DNA of 64,000 nt from Tritrichomonas musculus (GCA_039105265.1 JAPFFF010000009.1:5146001-5210000); one strand, 5' to 3'. Shown: positions 1 to 9,860, counted from the stretch's first letter. Made by a program: numbers and translations. The notes: generated by a model from the letters alone, not told the origin.

Positions 1-762
1 TTCATTGTTATAGAAAAATCGTTTACATTAGATGTTATAGTTTGACAGTTCATGAGCATATAAATAAACAGTTCACATTAGATGATATAGTTTGATCGTT
101 TACAATTGATGTTATAATTCGATCGTTCCGTTAACTTATTTCGTTGGCAATAATTAGACAAAAATTGTAGAATCAATCACTTTCTTTTCATCATTAGCGA
201 TTTCATCAGAATAGAAAGTTCGGCATATATGGATCCATTTATTGATTAACACTAAATGAATGATGTTAGTGATTAACTCTACCTTTGGTTGACATTTTAA
301 GATAGTCTCAAAGATTGATTCTGTGGTGAATTCAATTTCGGTCATCATATGATTATTATGTATAGCCAATAAAAAAAGGTTTGAATTGAAAGTGAGTTAG
401 TTTACGATTTAATTGTAGTGATTATAATCTTGATTATCATAGTGAATTATAGGTTTCCAAATTAGATAATTTCATTGGTTAAGCTGAGTGGGGGATTTGT
501 ATTTTCCGTAACAGAGCTTAACATATCTACTTCAAATTAGTCATTCCCAAGACTTCAACAAAATAAAGCAAATTATTCATAACACAGCTTAAATTTATAA
601 TATTCTCATTATAATACGTATTTGGATAATATCATAATTCATGTAACTGAAATCAAGCATTTCACAAAAACGCAGTTTTCAAATTGGACCCCCTTCAACT
701 ACCTCTCATTTATGATGACATCCATCCCGACATCATGGCACCGTGCCACATAAAGAGTTAAC
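1..762. other. Non-coding stretch with short diverged repeats
   Basis: No convincing gene. Positions 21-45, 71-95 and 98-122 are three diverged copies of a 25-bp unit beginning GTTTACATTAGATGTTATAG. A 71-codon minus-strand frame at 154-369 has no recognisable family and is probably chance or debris of the mobile DNA next to it. Confidence 0.5.
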
Positions 763-1008
763 TTACTTAACTTCATTCATGAGAGACCTTCCAATACCGC
801 CAACTCTATCAACTAGTCCTAAACCTTTATCAATAGTGTTCACAACGTTACTGACTCCTGGAATAAATTGTGTAACTGGTTTAACAGCTCCAATTATTTT
901 GCGACTTGTGTCAACGAGTCCCGGAAGTTTGTTTTGGATGAATCCTCCAATACGATGCCCAAAGTTTTGCAAGCCTCTCTTAATCTTATTGAATATACCA
1001 ACACCCAT
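763..1008 (-). CDS. Small amphipathic protein, possibly a Maverick/Polinton minor virion-like protein
   Basis: An 81-residue frame with its own ATG (starts MGVGIFNKIKRG). It is rich in Gly, Val, Ile and Lys, with the amphipathic, Gly/Pro-punctuated pattern seen in small minor-capsid or membrane-acting proteins of adenovirus-like Maverick elements (for example LPGLVDTSRK, FIPGVSNVVN, VGGIGRSL). It lies next to an element with Maverick-like ends (1151-2499), which supports a mobile-element origin. The family assignment is an inference from composition and context; no catalytic motif exists to confirm it. It could also be an unrelated short hypothetical protein. Confidence 0.35.
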   Translation of the reverse strand: MGVGIFNKIKRGLQNFGHRIGGFIQNKLPGLVDTSRKIIGAVKPVTQFIPGVSNVVNTIDKGLGLVDRVGGIGRSLMNEVK

Positions 1009-1012
1009 TTGA

Positions 1013-1195
1013 TTGGAAATAAAAGTAGATTACGAGATTTTACCAACTATCAAAATGTTGTATCGTAATGAACGTGCTCACAATCTAAAAATAGAGGCTG
1101 GAAATGTTCTTGATTCATTCAATAAGATGCGTAATTTGATTAACACAAAAGTAGTATATACGAGTCGGTTTCCGCAGGGGCCACGCTACGCTTAA
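1013..1195 (+). pseudogene. Truncated reading frame running into the left TIR
   Basis: Sixty codons starting from TTG, preceded directly by a stop, with no ATG. The protein-like part (about residues 1-47) ends where the 46-bp terminal repeat begins at 1151, and the last codons are read from the repeat itself. It looks like a fragment cut by insertion of the neighbouring element. No family recognised. Confidence 0.25.
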
Positions 1196-1196
1196 G
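1151..1196 (+). repeat. Left TIR of the Maverick-like element
   Basis: 46 bp, starting GTAGTATATACGAGTCGG and ending GCTACGCTTAAG. It is the exact reverse complement of 2454-2499. Confidence 0.85.
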
Positions 1197-1228
1197 CCCA
1201 CACGTCAACACGAACTCGTGATAAAAAT

Positions 1229-1303
1229 AAAAATGAAAAAAAATAAAAATGAAAAAAAATAAAAATGAAAAAAAAAATAAAAATGAAAAAAAAAATAAAA
1301 AAA
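1229..1303 (+). repeat. A-rich tandem array
   Basis: Repeated units of about 13-16 bp of the type AAAAATAAAAATG, immediately inside the left TIR of the Maverick-like element. Confidence 0.7.
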
Positions 1304-1335
1304 TTTTTCTTCAACTTGTTTTTTTCTTGAAGTAC

Positions 1336-1522
1336 TACTAGGGACCTAAACAACTACCTCGGGTCCCCACTACTACTAGGGACCTAAACAACTACCTCGG
1401 GTCCCCACTACTTGTTGTTTCTTGAAGTACTACTAGGGACCTAAACAACTACCTCGGGTCCCCACTACTTGTTTTTTTCTTGAAGTACTACTAGGGACCT
1501 AAACAACTACCTCGGGTCCCCA
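1336..1522 (+). repeat. Hairpin minisatellite, four copies
   Basis: Four copies of a 35-bp core starting at about 1336, 1374, 1430 and 1488. Three are separated by a T-rich spacer containing CTTGAAGTAC. Each core contains AGGGACC and GGGTCCC about 14 bp apart, so each can fold into a GC-rich stem-loop. Confidence 0.8.
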
Positions 1523-1533
1523 CTACTACCTCC

Positions 1534-2454
1534 TTATAATGAATGTATTTCATTCTTGGTATTATCTTCAGCTAAGATACCATTTGATGAAATGAATGAC
1601 CCACCAATCAATATGAAATTAGAAGTTGGATTGACCATTAAATTGCTACTACTTAATGGAAATTCAATATTGTTTAACCATATCTTAGTTGGTTCATATT
1701 GATATTCACTCGTAGGTGAATTTTTAACATTGAATGATATATTAATTTTAATTTCTTTTTCACTGGTAACATTATTTTTGTTTTCATGATATGTTAAATA
1801 GAGGGTTGCCTCATATGCATCAAATGGTTGTTCGAATTGGTAACGAATGCTAGTACTATTTGGTACGCTGAATGTATACTTAATTCGCGTTAATCTATTC
1901 GCTAATGCAGTTAACCTAGTTTCCATTGCTTCGATTGTAGCCTTCAAGGTTGTATTTTCACCCTCTAATGTCTCTATCCTACGTATAAGTACTTCTAGAC
2001 CTTCATTAGCTTCATCCACAGTAGGGTAGTTATCAAACTCTGCCTCTAGCTCATTGACCTTCTCAGCTAACAACTTGAAACAAGGCTTGAGTGAGTCCCT
2101 AAACATATTGCAGATATCCATAGCACCACTTAATGTCAAGGTTCCAGTATCAGGGTTATCATTCTCATCAGTAAAAGGTAGTTCATCTAGTTGCTTATAC
2201 TCCTCTTCACACCAGGTAATGATAGGTGTTATATCTTTGGTTATGCTTCTTGCTGTAGTACCTGACATGAAGTTAATGCTATATCTAACCAAATCACTCA
2301 TCCCTTTGGTTGAGTTACGCGAGAATAACCTTTTAAGGAATCCTCCACCTTTTATGGTAGGAAAGCTTATACCATCTGGAAATAGCTGCATACCAATAGA
2401 ACCTATTGACCCTGCAGTACCTGCAACTCCAAAAGCTAATGCTGTCCATGAGAC
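1534..2454 (-). CDS. Coiled-coil/beta protein of the Maverick-like element, N-terminally truncated
   Basis: The frame is open for 306 codons from inside the right TIR; the first ATG is at 2391, giving 285 residues. The segment before that ATG still reads as protein, rich in Ala, Gly and Ser, so the true N-terminus was probably lost when the element was deleted. After a Lys/Arg/Gly segment there is a clear heptad-like region (about residues 110-170 from the ATG, with LNELEAEF-, LIRRIETLEG- and LTALANRLTR-type stretches). A beta-rich C-terminal part follows. This layout resembles a trimeric fibre or stalk protein, which would fit a virus-like transposon, but that is inference. Confidence 0.45.
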   Translation of the reverse strand, partial: VSWTALAFGVAGTAGSIGSIGMQLFPDGISFPTIKGGGFLKRLFSRNSTKGMSDLVRYSINFMSGTTARSITKDITPIITWCEEEYKQLDELPFTDENDNPDTGTLTLSGAMDICNMFRDSLKPCFKLLAEKVNELEAEFDNYPTVDEANEGLEVLIRRIETLEGENTTLKATIEAMETRLTALANRLTRIKYTFSVPNSTSIRYQFEQPFDAYEATLYLTYHENKNNVTSEKEIKINISFNVKNSPTSEYQYEPTKIWLNNIEFPLSSSNLMVNPTSNFILIGGSFISSNGILAEDNTKNEIHSL

Positions 2455-2499
2455 TTAAGCGTAGCGTGGCCCCTGCGGAAACCGACTCGTATATACTAC
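2454..2499 (-). repeat. Right TIR of the Maverick-like element
   Basis: 46 bp, perfect inverted copy of 1151-1196. Its inner CTTAAG supplies the stop codon that closes the upstream side of the 1534-2454 frame. Confidence 0.85.
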
Positions 2500-2524
2500 T
2501 ACAAATGATGGTACTCGTAGCTTT

Positions 2525-4129
2525 TCATTTAGAACAGTCGAAACTTAAGCAACGATAAAAACAACCTTGACTAAGAGTAGATAAGTCTTCTAATAATATT
2601 AAATGCTTAAGGTTGGTGCAGTTTGCAAATGCATATGGTCCAATAGATGTTATTGTCTTATTAAGAGTTAAACTATCATCGAAGCCAACACAATTTGCGA
2701 ATGCCCTTTTGCCAATTTGACTTAATGATTCTGGAAATTCTAAAGATCCTGATAATTTAGAGCAGTTTTCAAATGATGATGCTCCTACGACTCGCATTTT
2801 GTCATGAAGTATTAATTTTTCTAAATTAATGCAATGAGCAACAAAATAGTTAGGAATAGATGTTATGCGTTCTGGAAAACTAATATTTCCTCTTAATGAA
2901 GTACAGTTCATAAATACGCCAGCATTTAATCCATTGTTGCTAATACTTTCGGGGTAATTGAATTCAGTTATTTTTGAGCATCCAGTAAAAGCATATGGGC
3001 CTAATGTTGTTATCGAATCAGGAAGAGATAAATTGCCTGTTATTCCAATGCAATATGCAAATGCATGAGATTTTATTGTTGTAAGTTCTTCACTAAAATT
3101 AAGTTTTGCAATATTTATACAATTTGAAAAAGCATATTCATTAATTGTACCAATATTCTCAGGGATCGTTAATGTGTCTTTTAATCCAGAGCAAAATTCA
3201 AATGCATGACCTCCTATTGAGGATAATGAATTTGAAAATTGGATTGCTTCTATTTTGGTGCAATATGAAAAGCAATAGTCTTCAATAGTATTAATTGAAT
3301 TAGGAATTCTAAGTGTTTTTTCTAATCCTGTGCAATTATAAAATGCATATTGATCAATGGAATCAACATTTTCATTGAATGAAATAGATGTGATTCCAAT
3401 GCAGCTTTGATACATGTTCTTAGGGATTTTATTTAAACAAGGAGGAGTAGAAAGTTTTCCTCTTAATCCATAGCATTCCTTGCAAACTCCTTCACCAAAT
3501 GAGCTTACAGTCTGCGGAAAAGTAGATGAACTAATTTTTGTACAATGGCAAAAAGCGTAATCTCCAATCGTGTACATTTCATCTGGCAATTTCAATTCGT
3601 TTGCTAAACCTGTACAATTATAAAAAGCATAACTATAAATATACTCTAATTTGGATGTTGGATTAAATTGCAATGATGAAATAGTTATGCAATGTGCGAA
3701 TGCACTTGAAGAAATTGTGTCTATTGAATCTGGTATTTGTAATCCAGCTAGTTTATAACAAGAAGAAAAAGTATTTTCATTGATTATTGTGAGTACATCA
3801 TTAAGTTTCAAAGATGGAATACTACAGCAAAAGGAAAATGCTGAACTTCCAATATATTCAACTAATTTAGGAATAACTAAGCCATTACTAATTTTTTCGC
3901 AGTATTGAAAAGCATTATTTCCAATGTGTTTAATATTACTGTTTAGATTTAATTGTGTAATATTATAGCAATTAGAGAATGCACTATCTTCAATTCTTTC
4001 AACAGTATCAGGGATTGTCAAAGCTCCTGACAATTCATAGCAAGAAGAAAATGTGTAATCAGTGATATTAACGAGTTTGTTACTTAATGTATCATATTGA
4101 TACAATTTGCAAATGCAGGAAATTGTTTT
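2525..4129 (-). pseudogene. BspA-like LRR_5 protein, start missing
   Basis: About 534 codons of uninterrupted LRR_5 repeats of the TpLRR/BspA type: recurring FxxCxxL ... LxIPxSIxxIxxxAFxxC units of about 23-25 residues, roughly twenty of them. In trichomonads these proteins form large families thought to act at the cell surface in adhesion. No ATG opens this frame: a stop at 4130-4132 is followed by codons reading KTISCICKLYQ, and the first in-frame Met lies near residue 180. A short ATG frame at 4141 going leftward is out of phase. The C-terminus stops shortly after a repeat and 26 bp from the Maverick-like element. Either the gene lost both ends or one frameshift separates it from its start. 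No transmembrane segment remains. Confidence 0.75.
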
Positions 4130-4141
4130 CTAATTTTCTTC

Positions 4142-5258
4142 ATATTGATATTAAAAATTCTATTCCCAATTCGTTCAAATCACTTTTTCCATTTTTATTG
4201 TTGATGATAAAGCATCGTGGATAAGTAAACCAAGCAAAGATTATTCATTTTTAATATTTTTTCCTAAAACTCAAGCAAATTCGCCAAATTTACTAAATAG
4301 AAGCGATTTACAAAATAATTATCGTACAAATTCCAGCACATAGTTGGCAGATGAAAAAACTATCGATAATTCATATGTTTATAAGAAAAATAAAACATAC
4401 TGGAATTAATAAAAGAATTATTTTGTAAAACAATCTTATTTAGTGAGTTTTTTGAATTTGTTTGAGCTTTAGGAAAAGACATTCTAAAATAATTATCTTT
4501 GCATGGTTTACTTTTCCACGTTGCGCTGGAATATACCTAAGAATTGTTTTGTAAACTACTCTTATTTAGTTATTTTGTTGAGTTTATTTGTGTCTTTGGA
4601 AGAAATACTATAAATAAATAAATTAACCTTTTTGGTCAAAAAATTTTCATCTTTATTGGTCAATAATAAAATTCATATCATCGATGATATGAACTATACA
4701 AATAAATTGATAACATCATATAAAATCTCAAAATCCACTCGAAAAACATGGCCTTTTTTTATTTCATTTTCTTATAAATAAAAAAATGAAGAACATATAA
4801 AAAAACTAAAAACTTTTGTCGACTCATTCATCATTAAATTGACTTTTTCTTAAAAAAACATTTTTTTTCTCATTATGCACTTCATGAGATTTGAACTAAG
4901 CACTTTCATGCTATTTTTAAATATGTTAATAATCTGATAAAACAATATTAGACATGTATTAAACTTTGATGAAGTTTTTTCTGTTGATCAAAAATTGCAA
5001 ATTTTTGGATTTCATTTTTTTCTTGTCTTTCGGTAATAAAATTAAAATTATATTTTTTTGATTTTACATTTATGCTACAAATATCATATACATGACGATG
5101 GATCAATTTTTAATAAAAAATAATCAATATTCAAGCTTTTTTTGCATAAAATAAAATTGAATTGAAAAAGAGTTTCTATACCTTTAATGCTCAGTATAAT
5201 TCATAGGTCAAAATATTTGACCTTATATTAAATAAATTAAAAAAAATTTTGCCATATA
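4142..5258. other. Intergenic region with an 80-bp repeat family
   Basis: No gene. Three related segments of about 75-80 bp lie at 4263-4336 (inverted), 4399-4473 and 4526-4600. They share CTGGAAT near one end, a central ATTTTGTAAA, then TTATTTAGT, and end near TTTAGG. The rest is plain AT-rich DNA. Confidence 0.6.
5206..5222. promoter_or_regulatory. Short palindrome upstream of the E2/U-box gene
   Basis: GGTCAAA and TTTGACC flank a 3-bp spacer, 36 bp before the ATG at 5259. It could be a protein-binding site near the start of transcription. There is no direct proof. Confidence 0.3.
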
Positions 5259-8200
5259 ATGTCTAAAAAGATTAAATTATTTTATGCAAGCAGCGAAATT
5301 ACATCAAGATCTTTTGTAATAATGGTTAATCCAACCATAACATGCGAAGAACTTCTCCAAATTATTAGCAATAAGCAAAAAAAGACGCATATTTCGATAT
5401 TTTTTGGGGAAAAACAACTTAAAAGTAACGATAACATCAAAGATTATTGGGAAAAAGACCCAAATTCACTTTTTTATGCAACAACTACAAATAATCCTCC
5501 AAATTCCGAATTAATGCAACAAATGATGGAATTCAGAAAACCTGCAATAAAACCTCCAGAACCCAAACCTGACCAACCCAAATTGCCGCAGGACATAAAA
5601 AGATTGGATCCTTTAGATAAATCAATTCATATATGTATCGATCATGATCCAAATCCTACATTATGTTATCCCATTTACTTCGTAGAACCAAAGCCATCAG
5701 AAGGAAAATTTCTCTTCTTTTTCACAGGCAGCACTAAAGACCATCTTTTGAAAGGGATTCAAATTGACCTTGACATTTCAATGAACTTTTTGAATTGTCA
5801 TAAAAAACTTAAAGAAGAGCTCATTAAAAATAATGTCTTTATTAAAAACATGGAACTTCTTGTCTATCTTCCAGGTGGGATTCCTTTTGTAAGCGGCCAT
5901 CTCAGCGATATTTATTCAGCTAAATTTGACGATAATTTTAGCTCTCAAAAAGTTATTTATGGTGTTTTGACTGGTCAAATATCTGACTCAATTTTAAATG
6001 AGAAATGTTATGAGTTATGTAATGCAAGTGATGAAAAACATAGATCATTTGTATCGCCACTTTGTGTCTCATCTGAAAGAGGCCTTTCTGATATCTGTTG
6101 TTTGTTGTCTTATTTCAATCGTAGCGGTTTTTATAGTGATGTTCTTCTTTCAATATTTGCATATATCATTCATTTTCCTCCTTTAATTACTTGTTTGAAA
6201 AGAATAATTGATAACAATCAAGTTTTGGTACGTGATGTTGTCACTGTTTGTTCATCTTTGTTTACTTACATTCGATGTCATTTGTCCTCGTCAAAAATTG
6301 AAAATGATAAAGTATTTGAGCATCTTTTTAATTTCTGTGCTTTGTTTCTCAACTTTATAAAATTAGATGGTATTTTGCCAATTTCATTAATTGATATGAA
6401 TTCAAGTAATAAAAATACAAAATTTCTGTCTGATTTGAATTTAGGACCTTCTGTTTACTTGTGGATGCCTGATTTTAATGAAAATTTCACTTTTAAAGAT
6501 ATATATTTGGATTATTTTTATTGTATTGAAAAGGATAAGGATCAAATTGCTTATTATAAACCAATAAAGCCACTTTCTATTCGTGTATTTCCTGAATGTG
6601 CGGTTGTTGAAGGCAAAGAACAAGAATTCTTTTATCTAGGACCTTCACTGAGTAAAAGTCACAAGGATCAAAACATGGTTGATATCATTGATCCTTTAAA
6701 ATGCATTACACGGACAGTGAATATTGATGAATTTGCAAAAGAACAAATGAATGAAAGTGATATTGCTTGTATTGATTCACACGTAGTGAAGCAGATTGTT
6801 ATGATCAATTTGGAAGAGTCACGATTAATGCGTAATGATTTCGATGATAATTTAATTACTCCAAATTCTGATAAAGAAGATTGTCTTACAATTGCAACTC
6901 AATACATAACATCATTTGTAAATAGACTCTATGGATATCATATTCCATGTATTCAAGGTCTTGTTTTATTCAATGACAAAGTTAAACTTCAATGTCCATT
7001 AACTCCAAATCTTACTGATTTTGAAGACAAACTTTCGAAGAATTTTCAACCACAATCTACATCGAAATTATTTGATTCTATTGTGTTTAGTTGTGATGAA
7101 ATAATGAAAATCATATCAAATGAAAGGAACAAAATAAGATATAAAGATGCTTCGTTGAGAATTCTTGTCATTTCGCGTGGAAATGATGACAACTCAACAG
7201 CCAAAATTGAAGAAGTTGTTCAAAAATTAATTAAATGCAAAATCATTGTTGATTGTATTATTTTTAATAAAGATGATGACTGTAGATTACTTTGTGCTCT
7301 TTGTCATGCAACTGGCGGTATTGCTTATCGGCCTGAAAATGCAAAAGAAGGACTTTCATTCATTGAGCAAACAGTGTTTTTACAATATAGTGAACGAAAG
7401 TCTCAATACATGCCAATTATCCCAGGTGATAGATCTACCATTCCTTCTCGTCTCAAGTTAGATCAAATCACTGAAGATTTCATGAATAAAGCGAAAGAAT
7501 ACTCTGATTTTGATTCGACAATAAGAAGCCTAGTTTTAGAAAAAGCAACTAATGAGTATGTTCGTTTTAGAACGCCTCTTTCAGTGTGTGCAAATAATCA
7601 AGAAATAAATGTGAATAGTAGATTGAGAAGATTATTAAAAGAAATCGATCTAGCTGCAAGAATAAATGATCCAAATAGCGACATTTATGATCCCGATATA
7701 AAAATCTTTTGCTATATTAACCGCATTGATTTTTGGAGAGTCTTATTGAAAGGACCTGATGGAACTCCATATGAAAATAAATGGTGGTATTTGTTTGTGG
7801 AGTTTTCTGATCTTTATCCAAGACAACCTCCATCGTTCAGATTCATAACTGTTCCTTATCATTTGAACGTTTCATCAGATGGGAAAATCTGCATCGATTC
7901 TCTCGAAAAAGGTTATTTGTCATCCAAACATGTGATTGATATTATTCATGAAATAAAGAATCTTTTTTTATGTCAGTCTTTTGAAACACCAATTCATGTC
8001 GAATGCTACGATTTGTTTATAAATAATCGTTGTGAATTCGAAAAATTGGCTAGAAAATCAGCTCAATTGAATGCAAAGGATGATTTTCATGAATATGTTA
8101 AAAATATGATTGGTGATCTTCCTTCTGATTTCACTCTTCCAAAAGAAGATCATGCTCCACAATTTTTAATTTCACAAATTTCTGGCAAAGTAATTAAAAA

Positions 8201-8333
8201 AGCAAATTTAATCATGGCTTCTTCTGGAGTTTATTATGATAAAGATGAACTTAAAAGGCTTGTTGAATCTAAGAAAAATCCTGTGTGTGTTATCACGGGA
8301 AAAATTCTTACTGAAAAATTTGAAGATATTTAA
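5259..8333 (+). CDS. Ubiquitin-like / vWA-like / E2 / U-box multidomain protein
   Basis: A 1024-residue protein joining several ubiquitin-pathway modules. Residues 1-75 look like a ubiquitin-like beta-grasp domain. About 510-705 resembles a von Willebrand A domain (VMINLEESR first strand, STSKLFDSI, LRILVISRG, then HATGGIAY), but the metal-binding DxSxS is replaced by INLEES, so metal binding is doubtful. About 785-935 is a UBC (E2) fold: WRVLLKGPDGTPYENK, YPRQPPSFRF, an HLN version of the HPN motif at His868, and the expected catalytic Cys at 878 in GKICIDSL. The last ~58 residues look like a U-box (ISGKVIKKANLI, SSGVYYDKDELKRL, CVITGKIL). It would be an E2 carrying its own E3-type domain and could ubiquitinate without a separate ligase. 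The E2 call is firm, the U-box good, the vWA and Ubl moderate. Confidence 0.8.
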   Translation: MSKKIKLFYASSEITSRSFVIMVNPTITCEELLQIISNKQKKTHISIFFGEKQLKSNDNIKDYWEKDPNSLFYATTTNNPPNSELMQQMMEFRKPAIKPPEPKPDQPKLPQDIKRLDPLDKSIHICIDHDPNPTLCYPIYFVEPKPSEGKFLFFFTGSTKDHLLKGIQIDLDISMNFLNCHKKLKEELIKNNVFIKNMELLVYLPGGIPFVSGHLSDIYSAKFDDNFSSQKVIYGVLTGQISDSILNEKCYELCNASDEKHRSFVSPLCVSSERGLSDICCLLSYFNRSGFYSDVLLSIFAYIIHFPPLITCLKRIIDNNQVLVRDVVTVCSSLFTYIRCHLSSSKIENDKVFEHLFNFCALFLNFIKLDGILPISLIDMNSSNKNTKFLSDLNLGPSVYLWMPDFNENFTFKDIYLDYFYCIEKDKDQIAYYKPIKPLSIRVFPECAVVEGKEQEFFYLGPSLSKSHKDQNMVDIIDPLKCITRTVNIDEFAKEQMNESDIACIDSHVVKQIVMINLEESRLMRNDFDDNLITPNSDKEDCLTIATQYITSFVNRLYGYHIPCIQGLVLFNDKVKLQCPLTPNLTDFEDKLSKNFQPQSTSKLFDSIVFSCDEIMKIISNERNKIRYKDASLRILVISRGNDDNSTAKIEEVVQKLIKCKIIVDCIIFNKDDDCRLLCALCHATGGIAYRPENAKEGLSFIEQTVFLQYSERKSQYMPIIPGDRSTIPSRLKLDQITEDFMNKAKEYSDFDSTIRSLVLEKATNEYVRFRTPLSVCANNQEINVNSRLRRLLKEIDLAARINDPNSDIYDPDIKIFCYINRIDFWRVLLKGPDGTPYENKWWYLFVEFSDLYPRQPPSFRFITVPYHLNVSSDGKICIDSLEKGYLSSKHVIDIIHEIKNLFLCQSFETPIHVECYDLFINNRCEFEKLARKSAQLNAKDDFHEYVKNMIGDLPSDFTLPKEDHAPQFLISQISGKVIKKANLIMASSGVYYDKDELKRLVESKKNPVCVITGKILTEKFEDI

Positions 8334-8808
8334 TTTTTAATGATTCTGAATAAATTACTTTTAATTTATGAAAATTACTAATTATATATATCATTTACGA
8401 TCTGAGATATGAAATATTGGTATAAATATAATTATTATAAACTTATTTAAATATGCTTTATACTTATGTTAAATATCTTTTAAATATCAAGGAATCATAA
8501 TGATTAAATTTGGAGAGTCTTTAAAATAATTATAATTGATTGATCTCAATTTATATTCTATAATTTGAAGTTTCTCGCATTTCTCATAAGTTTGATAATC
8601 AATATATAAGTAATATTTTCCTATATAAATTCTACAAAAAGACAAAATTTATATTTTGGAAATAGAGCGCACCTTCATTGATTGATGAAACATTTTGAGG
8701 TATTTAATGGTTAAATTGTTACTAAAACTGCAAATTCAACATTCCTAATTTTGGCAAATGAAAAAATGTATATAATAATAATAATAATAGTTTCTTTTAT
8801 TAATTATT
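8334..8808. other. Intergenic, nothing recognised
   Basis: AT-rich DNA between convergent frames. A short TAA microsatellite lies at about 8771-8787. Confidence 0.5.
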
Positions 8809-9294
8809 CTATTGATTCATTTCTTCTATATAAGGTTCCATTTTTTCAATTGAAACTAGATCTTTCTTTTTTTCATATTCTCTTTCAGGATTTTGCTTTT
8901 TATCATAGCTTAAAGCAACTTTAGATGTGTTATATTTCATTGAGCTGCGATGTAAATTGAATCCAATCATAAATGAGGTAAAACACTGCATTATTAGGAA
9001 TCCAGTTTTAATGAATTGATTTACTGGAAGATTTGGCTGGAACATATTTCCAATATTTAATGATAAACTAATATGAGTTTTATTTTCAAAAATTTCCCCT
9101 ATTTTGTCCGCCAATAGTATATCTCTTGAAGCAACAAGAGTCGACAACATATTAGAAACACCTGCAATTTTGGGATTATATTTTTCTATTTTTTCAATAT
9201 TTTTAGAAAGTATTTTTTTAAGAAAGTCACAAATACCATCACAAAACTTATTAAGTATATTTTCTAAAGCATTTGTAACCAAGTATTCAGCCAC
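8809..9294 (-). CDS. Hypothetical protein, 161 residues
   Basis: Starts with ATG (MAEYLVTNALENILNK) and ends at TAA. The N-terminal two thirds look helical and amphipathic. There is a hydrophobic patch around residues 93-110 (FLIMQCFTSFMIGFN) and a charged C-terminal tail rich in Lys and Glu. No family recognised. It sits head-to-head with plus-strand protein-like sequence that begins almost exactly at its start, so it may be one half of a rearranged gene. Confidence 0.35.
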   Translation of the reverse strand: MAEYLVTNALENILNKFCDGICDFLKKILSKNIEKIEKYNPKIAGVSNMLSTLVASRDILLADKIGEIFENKTHISLSLNIGNMFQPNLPVNQFIKTGFLIMQCFTSFMIGFNLHRSSMKYNTSKVALSYDKKQNPEREYEKKKDLVSIEKMEPYIEEMNQ

Positions 9295-9316
9295 TACTTT
9301 GTCAATTTTGTTTTCA

Positions 9317-9860
9317 TTGCAAGAAGAAATAAAAAATTATATTCCTAATTATGATAAAGAAATTTCTTCTGAATGCAATAGTTTTATATCTGATATGAAA
9401 AAGAAATATTATAATGAAAATCGAGAAAATTTAAAAAATGAATTAAAAACAAGTTCTGAGTTGAATTTAATTGAATTACAAAACAAAATCAACAAAAGCA
9501 TTTATTGGACTATAAATCAAATCGAAGCAATTATTAATAGTCATGTTCAATTTTTAAAGAATGAATTTTTAGATATTATTAAAATTTTATATGAAGAAAA
9601 AATACAATATTTGATTTATTCTGAAAATATTGTTATTTTAAACAGTCAAATTGAAGAAGATAAATTGAAAGTTCATAAAATATCCAAATCTTTCATAGAA
9701 AAAATTAATATAAAAGAAAGTATTAAAGAACAAAATATTCAAGAGGGATCATTAAAAAAAAACAAATTATACTTTGAAAGAAACTGAAAATGTCAGAGAA
9801 ATCAAAGTTACTGTCCAATTATCTGAAGATCTAAAGAGTGTAATTGAACAAGATTTTTAA
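9317..9860 (+). pseudogene. Frameshifted helical protein fragment
   Basis: Protein-like sequence from about 9317 (LQEEIKNYIPNYD) runs as a Lys/Glu/Asn-rich, probably coiled or helical segment to a run of nine A at 9754-9762. The original frame then stops at 9785-9787, but the +1 frame continues in good coding style (TENVREIKVTVQLSED...) to TAA at about 9860. No ATG opens the segment in a sensible place; the frame going back to 9104 is antisense to the neighbouring gene. It looks like a decayed gene with a slipped A-run. Family unknown. Confidence 0.45.

Larger units (their letters stand above)
1151..2499. mobile_element. 1.35-kb Maverick-like deletion derivative with 46-bp TIRs
   Basis: Identical inverted repeats at 1151-1196 and 2454-2499 bound this segment. 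The interior is more GC-rich than its surroundings. It carries an A-rich tandem array, a hairpin minisatellite and one long minus-strand frame that ends inside the right TIR. The ends contain AGTATATAC; Mavericks/Polintons typically begin with AG, and trichomonad genomes carry many Mavericks, so an internally deleted copy is the best guess. The flanks show no clean 6-bp duplication (ACAAA occurs near both ends only), so the two ends may have recombined or the class may be different. Confidence 0.6.

Noticed and set aside
1336-1522. The four hairpin units as a CRISPR-like or tRNA cluster
   Set aside because: Spacers are identical T-rich sequence, not unique, and no cas or tRNA features exist.
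9104-9310. N-terminal extension of the plus-strand frame back to 9104
   Set aside because: It is antisense to the better 8809-9294 frame and its translation lacks protein character.
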